Part shown: positions 60,184 to 64,000 of the stretch, in pieces
Layout: each line of letters opens with the position of its first letter
Position numbering within the stretch: position 1 is the stretch's first letter
NCBI GenBank assembly: GCA_014773175.1
Contig: VXCM01001460.1
Span: forward strand, 62,001-126,000
Direction: 5' to 3'
Source of the DNA: Lucifuga dentata
Taxonomy: Eukaryota > Chordata > Actinopteri > Ophidiiformes > Bythitidae
DNA: 64,000 nt
Program-made: the position numbers and the translations under genes
Notes under the pieces: model-generated
The model's database searches: none
What the model was told of the DNA's origin: nothing
What the model saw: the letters and a program-made list of their open reading frames with translations, nothing else

Positions 60184-60217
60184 TACACTTAGTGTCTTAC
60201 TATAGACACTAAGTGTA
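60184..60217. repeat. Perfect 14-bp inverted repeat, 6-nt loop
   Basis: TACACTTAGTGTCT (60184-60197) and its exact reverse complement (60204-60217) flank TACTAT. No classified element around it. Confidence 0.88.
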
Positions 60218-60399
60218 CCATGTGGTGAAGAGTTTTCATTTAGGTGACATTTTTACAGGTTTTATTGAATTTTTGCAGTGACAATATGGGTAACCATTTT
60301 CTCATGGATTATTAATTCACAAATGTGAATCAGTGTCAGTTCTCGTGAGGTTAAAGCATATTATTTGTTTGGTTTGAGTTCATCAAAGAGGTTCCCGCT

Positions 60400-61100
60400 G
60401 TGACAGGTGGACCATATCCCAGCCATCCCAGGGAAATGGAAGAGGAAGACAAACGACGGCAGTGCTCAGTCACTCTGCTCTGAATTCATCTGGTTTGCCA
60501 GGGTACAGGTGGTGATTTACCTAACTCAATTTGGTCATTAAGACCCTCTGGTGGGCTCATCGCCATCCAACTCTCGGGCTAAAAGGGGGGAAATGCTGCA
60601 TTAAATCAGCGGTGGCTCAGCTGCTCGGCTTCTTGAACCCGCCACGATGCCCAGCAANAATGCTGCATTAAATCAGCGGTGGCTCAGCTGCTCGGCTTCT
60701 TGAACCCGCCACGATGCCCAGCAAAACCTCTTATCTTAAGAACTGTCACTAGCTATTAATACAGCCTCAAGACAATCTGGTCAATTATGCAAATAGTTAA
60801 TAAATTCTGTATGAATTTACTATAAGTAATGCACATCCCATTGACAGAGTGGTTTTTTCTTTTATTTAATTTCTCCTCAGTGATTTGACTTTACAACTGT
60901 CTTATGGTATCACCTCCTAATTATTCCACTGAATGATCCCACAGTGATCCGGTGCTTTTTTTACGAAGCTGGTGCACCATTTTCACTTTGTTTGTCATTG
61001 GCTGGTCGTGCATCAGCTCCTTCATAATGTCAGACTGCAATCAAAAAGCCAATGCAATTAATAGATGAGTGAGTTAACGTTCCCCTCGGTCCTCTATTAT
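60400..61100. promoter_or_regulatory. Candidate conserved non-coding regulatory stretch
   Basis: No transposon signature. It contains an exact octamer ATGCAAAT (60787-60794) of the POU-factor type next to TCAATT and GTTAATAAATT, and further on GTCATTGGCTGG (an inverted CCAAT box) and GCAATTAATAG. Such clusters are common in developmental enhancers of gene deserts. Motifs this short also occur by chance. A 66-bp exact duplication at 60592-60657 and 60659-60724 around an n is an assembly effect. Confidence 0.2.
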
Positions 61101-61387
61101 TCCTCCAACATGTCCCCATAGGCTTCTTGCTTTTATACTCAGCACATTAAAATGTGTTGACAAATCAACTTACGAGAGCTTAACAGCACACAACAAGATA
61201 ATGTCACAAACAACAATAATGTCAAACACACTGGGGTTACACATTGTGACATTTAGCAACCCCGAGTAGACGGAATGAAACGGATGATTAAATCTAGTGA
61301 CATATTAAAGAAAACCTCCTATTCCAATGGTGATAAACTTGGACAGACAACTTTGGATATTAATCTTGTGGGGTATTGTATCAAATG

Positions 61388-62497
61388 CTAAAGTACAATA
61401 GTGATGGTTTTGCATGTTTGAGCCCAGTAAATACTACCTCATACAAATTATGTTAATGCCAAAAACAGACACTTTAGTTTTCCTGTTATTTTGCCAAATC
61501 CCCTAATCTTTCAAAATTAAATGTTCCGGTGGAATACCCACCTTAAAATTCAAATACTTATGCACAATTATGAGGGCAGCTCTTTCAATTTCTTGGTAAA
61601 AGCAGTGTTTTCTCCTGGGACTATATTTCCTGTGTTGGGCCAGTTAAATTAAATAACTTCAATAAATATTTCAAAGGATCGTACCACCCATTTTGCATGT
61701 TGGACCGAATATATTCAATTTTGATACACATAACATAACTGACAATCATTTCCCAAAGCATACTACTGGAACACTGAATTTAAAAAAAAACATGTTTCCT
61801 ACCTTCCAGACCACCATTGGTTTCAGTTCATTCTGATATGCTATTAAAATCAACTTGCTGATACTTGAAATGTTCTTGGGATAGGTAATCCATCATCACG
61901 AACAACAGGTGTATTCAGGTTTTTTTGAAGTTTCATAATTTTAGTGTTTATAAAAAGAGCAATAAAAAGAGCAGAGTGAATGTATGTCTCCACCAGGGAA
62001 TATAGTCCCAAAAGAAGACCTGTTTTATCGAAAAATTTAAATGACCGTGACTTCATAAGGATGTGTATTGTGTAACTATTAGCAGGGAACATCAATTTTT
62101 AAGGTGGGTGTATAGCTTGAATATTTGATTTTGAAAGATTAAGAAGTTTTGCAAAATGTCAGGAAAGCTGAAATATAGTTTTATGCTTTGGGAAATGATT
62201 GTCAGTAACCTTGTGTGTATGAAAATTGTATTAGGCTCAAACATGCAAAAATGAATGATATGGTCCTTTAATAGATGTCATGTGTGCTGTGATGAATTAC
62301 TTGTCTCAAGCATGATTAAAACCCCTACAGCACACTGGAATGAACTGAAACCGATGGCAGTGTGGAAGGTAGGAAAAACCATTCTAATATTTCTCTCCAG
62401 CAGTATGTTTTGGAAAAAGGTAGGCAGTAATGTAACATGTATGCAGATTGTATTTATCTGGCTCAAACATGCAAAAATCAACTCAATGATCCTTTAA
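61388..62497 (+). mobile_element. Kolobok/T2-like MITE, subfamily II, split by a subfamily I copy
   Basis: The left part (61388-61669) runs CTAAAGTACAATAGTGATGG, TTTGAGCCCAGTAAATAC, and GGGACTATATTTCCTGTG to AAATAACTTCAATAAATA. The right part (from 62268) resumes TTAATAGATGTCATGTGTGC, GAACTGAAACCGATGGCAGT and ends CAATGATCCTTTAA. In the copy near 12.4 kb these join as ACTTAATAGACATCATG, giving the empty TTAA site. Confidence 0.8.
61670..62271 (-). mobile_element. Kolobok/T2-like MITE, subfamily I, nested inside subfamily II
   Basis: Starts TTCAAAGGATCGTACCACCC and ends ATGATATGGTCCTTTAA, with TTCA (a decayed TTAA) on the left and TTAA on the right. Reverse orientation with CTTCCAGACCACCATTGGTT first and GGGAATATAGTCCCAAAAGA later. 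Complete. It proves the TTAA preference and shows subfamily I moved after subfamily II. Confidence 0.85.
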
Positions 62498-63164
62498 AAT
62501 TACAGATGAAAGCTTGAGCCAGAATTTGAAGTACAACCGAACAGAGAAACACGAGGCAATTTTGCAGCAACATTTTATTCAAGTTTGGATTGAGATTTTT
62601 GGTGGCAAGAGGAGCAAAGAGTTCTGAAGAAATCATATTCTGCAGCCAAGACTCATATTGTACAAGTCGTTCATTTCCTGCATTTTTCATTGCAGCTGTA
62701 ACAAGATTACTTTGCCGGCTTAGTCGCTGGCAGAGAAAAATATTCTGCTTATTTACACATACACGAGCACAAATAAGATCAGTCACTATTTGGAAAACTG
62801 TTGACCTGCAAATGTTACTGCTGACACTTTGCTGCTATATTGAAAGGAATCTCTCTCTCGTGATATTCTGTGAAATGTTCTGTTTTTAATGCCATATTGA
62901 ATAAATAAACCTGTAATTACAGTTAATTAGATTTGATTCAGAAGCATGTCTAAACAAATTATTTCTATGTTATACACAAGTTCAAACAGCAAATTTGATT
63001 GAGTACTTTCAAAATTGAGACAATTTTTTTAATTGAAATAAGCTGTGAGTTTTCAGAGGTAAGAGACATTTACGAAGGACTATATGGACATTTTCAGTGG
63101 CCTGTTTTTTTTTTTTTTTTTTTNTTTTTTTTTTTTTTTTTATTTTCCATATATTTGTCTTACA
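62498..63164. other. No gene recognised; T run with n
   Basis: AT-rich sequence with overlapping frames on both strands near 62478-62889 that have no recognisable features, then a T run at 63105-63141 (n at 63124). Confidence 0.4.
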
Positions 63165-63605
63165 GCCTCAGAGCCAGGGTAGGGCAGCCTGTGCTGCCCG
63201 TGGAGCGGAGCATATGTTGCCACATCCAGAGCGTATCCTGCCGCCGCGCCCGGAGCGTGTTCGGTTGGACTGGGCCAGACTTTATGGTGTGCCCATAGCC
63301 TGCCGTAATTTTGTTCTGCACGTCCTCATGAGCTAGCTTTGTTTGCTGTAAGGGATCAGGTTGAGACTATGCCATTGGACTGGAGCACATGCTGCCACGC
63401 CTGGAGTGTATCCTGCCGCACGGGCTACTTTTTAGTGGCACAGCTCAATTTGAGAACCGCTCATCCAAACAACTTTGACATGACGCTGCGCATTGGGTCC
63501 TGGGCATTATACCTGCTGAATTTCAACTTCATACAGTGCCGGGTTCTAGAGATGTTGGTGCCACAGACAGACGGACAGAGATTTCTGTCTTTATAGATAG
63601 ACTGT
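63165..63605 (+). repeat. Unclassified GC-richer repeat, copy 2
   Basis: The longer of the inverted pair. It contains an internal direct repeat about 180 bp apart: GGAGCATATGTTGCCACATC then GAGCGTATCCTGCCGC, and GGAGCACATGCTGCCACGCC then GAGTGTATCCTGCCGC. It ends CAGACAGACGGACAGAGATT and TATAGATAGACTGTA. Frames here have no recognised domain. Confidence 0.7.
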
Positions 63606-64000
63606 AACACAATCCAAACAGTCCTGTAATGTAATGTTATTTTAGTTAGCATTTATTACTAAGTTTATTTTTCTTATAGTATTTATTGGCATTCAGCCAT
63701 GTTTTTGTTTTTGTTTTTTTGTTTTTTTTTACATTTGGTGTTGCAAAAGCTGGAACACTTGGAGGTTGGAACTAGGAATTTTCAACTGGGAAATTCCGAC
63801 GTCCAGCTTTGACTACAATGCAGTAAGAAAGGCAAAAAAAACAAAAAAAACATCCAACATTAACGTTAACATTCTGAGAGCACGGATATCCATTATTTCT
63901 GTCCTTGGTGTTTCCTCTCATGTTTAGCTGTCTGATAAGACGAGCAGCAGATCTCATGAAGGTGCTGAGATTTCCTGCTTTACTGCGAGCCTAGACTCTG
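63606..64000. other. No gene recognised
   Basis: Short T-rich and A-rich runs near 63706-63730 and 63836-63850. Otherwise unassigned sequence to the end of the window. Confidence 0.4.

Overview
This window looks like a gene-poor piece of a teleost fish genome, either intergenic or inside a very large intron. The evidence is an AT-rich base composition, abundant CA, GT, GA, AAT and TA microsatellites, long A or T runs, and a mixture of L2 LINE fragments, a Tol2-type hAT element, PIF/Harbinger and Tc1/mariner-like elements, a Penelope-like tail, and many copies of a TTAA-flanked inverted-repeat element. No host protein-coding gene, rRNA or tRNA can be supported. Nearly all open frames are short, and many run through A, T or GA tracts, which give false poly-K, poly-F or R/E repeats.

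The dominant feature is one family of non-autonomous DNA transposon. It has long terminal inverted repeats, the outer sequence TTAA-AGGACCATAC and TTAA target duplications, which resembles the Kolobok/T2 type. I count 16 copies in two subfamilies. Subfamily I ends in AGGACCATACCA (copies at about 21.1, 26.4, 36.6, 43.3, 56.5 and 61.7 kb). Subfamily II ends in AGGACCATACTGGTGA (copies at about 0, 10.8, 30.7, 33.7, 40.8, 42.3, 48.3, 50.3, 53.8 and 61.4 kb). Three subfamily II copies were later interrupted: one by an L2 LINE (10.8-12.7 kb), one by a TA-flanked element (33.7-35.1 kb), and one by a subfamily I copy (61.4-62.5 kb). Intact relatives in the same window supply the empty sites, so the relative ages can be read directly.

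Layout. 0-5.6 kb: the end of a subfamily II copy, a Tc1-like foldback element, and an element with GGGCCTCATGC termini carrying a SINE-like repeat. 6-10 kb: mostly unassigned, with a perfect 19-bp hairpin. 10.8-14.3 kb: the L2-in-MITE nest and two other repeats. 14-20 kb: microsatellites and homopolymers, with a 600-bp Harbinger-type element at 18.6 kb. 20.7-27 kb: a Penelope-like 3' end, two MITEs and two older repeats. 30.7-35.3 kb: dense nested repeats, including an L1/Tx1-like ORF1 remnant and a palindromic TTTTGCG repeat. 36.6-44.7 kb: three MITEs and an L2 3' end. 48-54.4 kb: three MITEs and a hAT element with a perfect 8-bp target duplication. 55.5-57.3 kb: an L2 3' end split by both a MITE and an LTR-like element. 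59-63.6 kb: an inverted pair of an unclassified GC-rich repeat around the MITE-in-MITE nest. Between these lie less repetitive stretches, some of which resemble conserved non-coding sequence, but this cannot be tested here.

The assembly itself leaves a strong mark. There are 38 single-base n positions. Most sit inside homopolymers or are flanked by exact direct duplications of about 59-67 bp, as expected when overlapping contig ends are joined without being merged. These duplications should not be read as biology.
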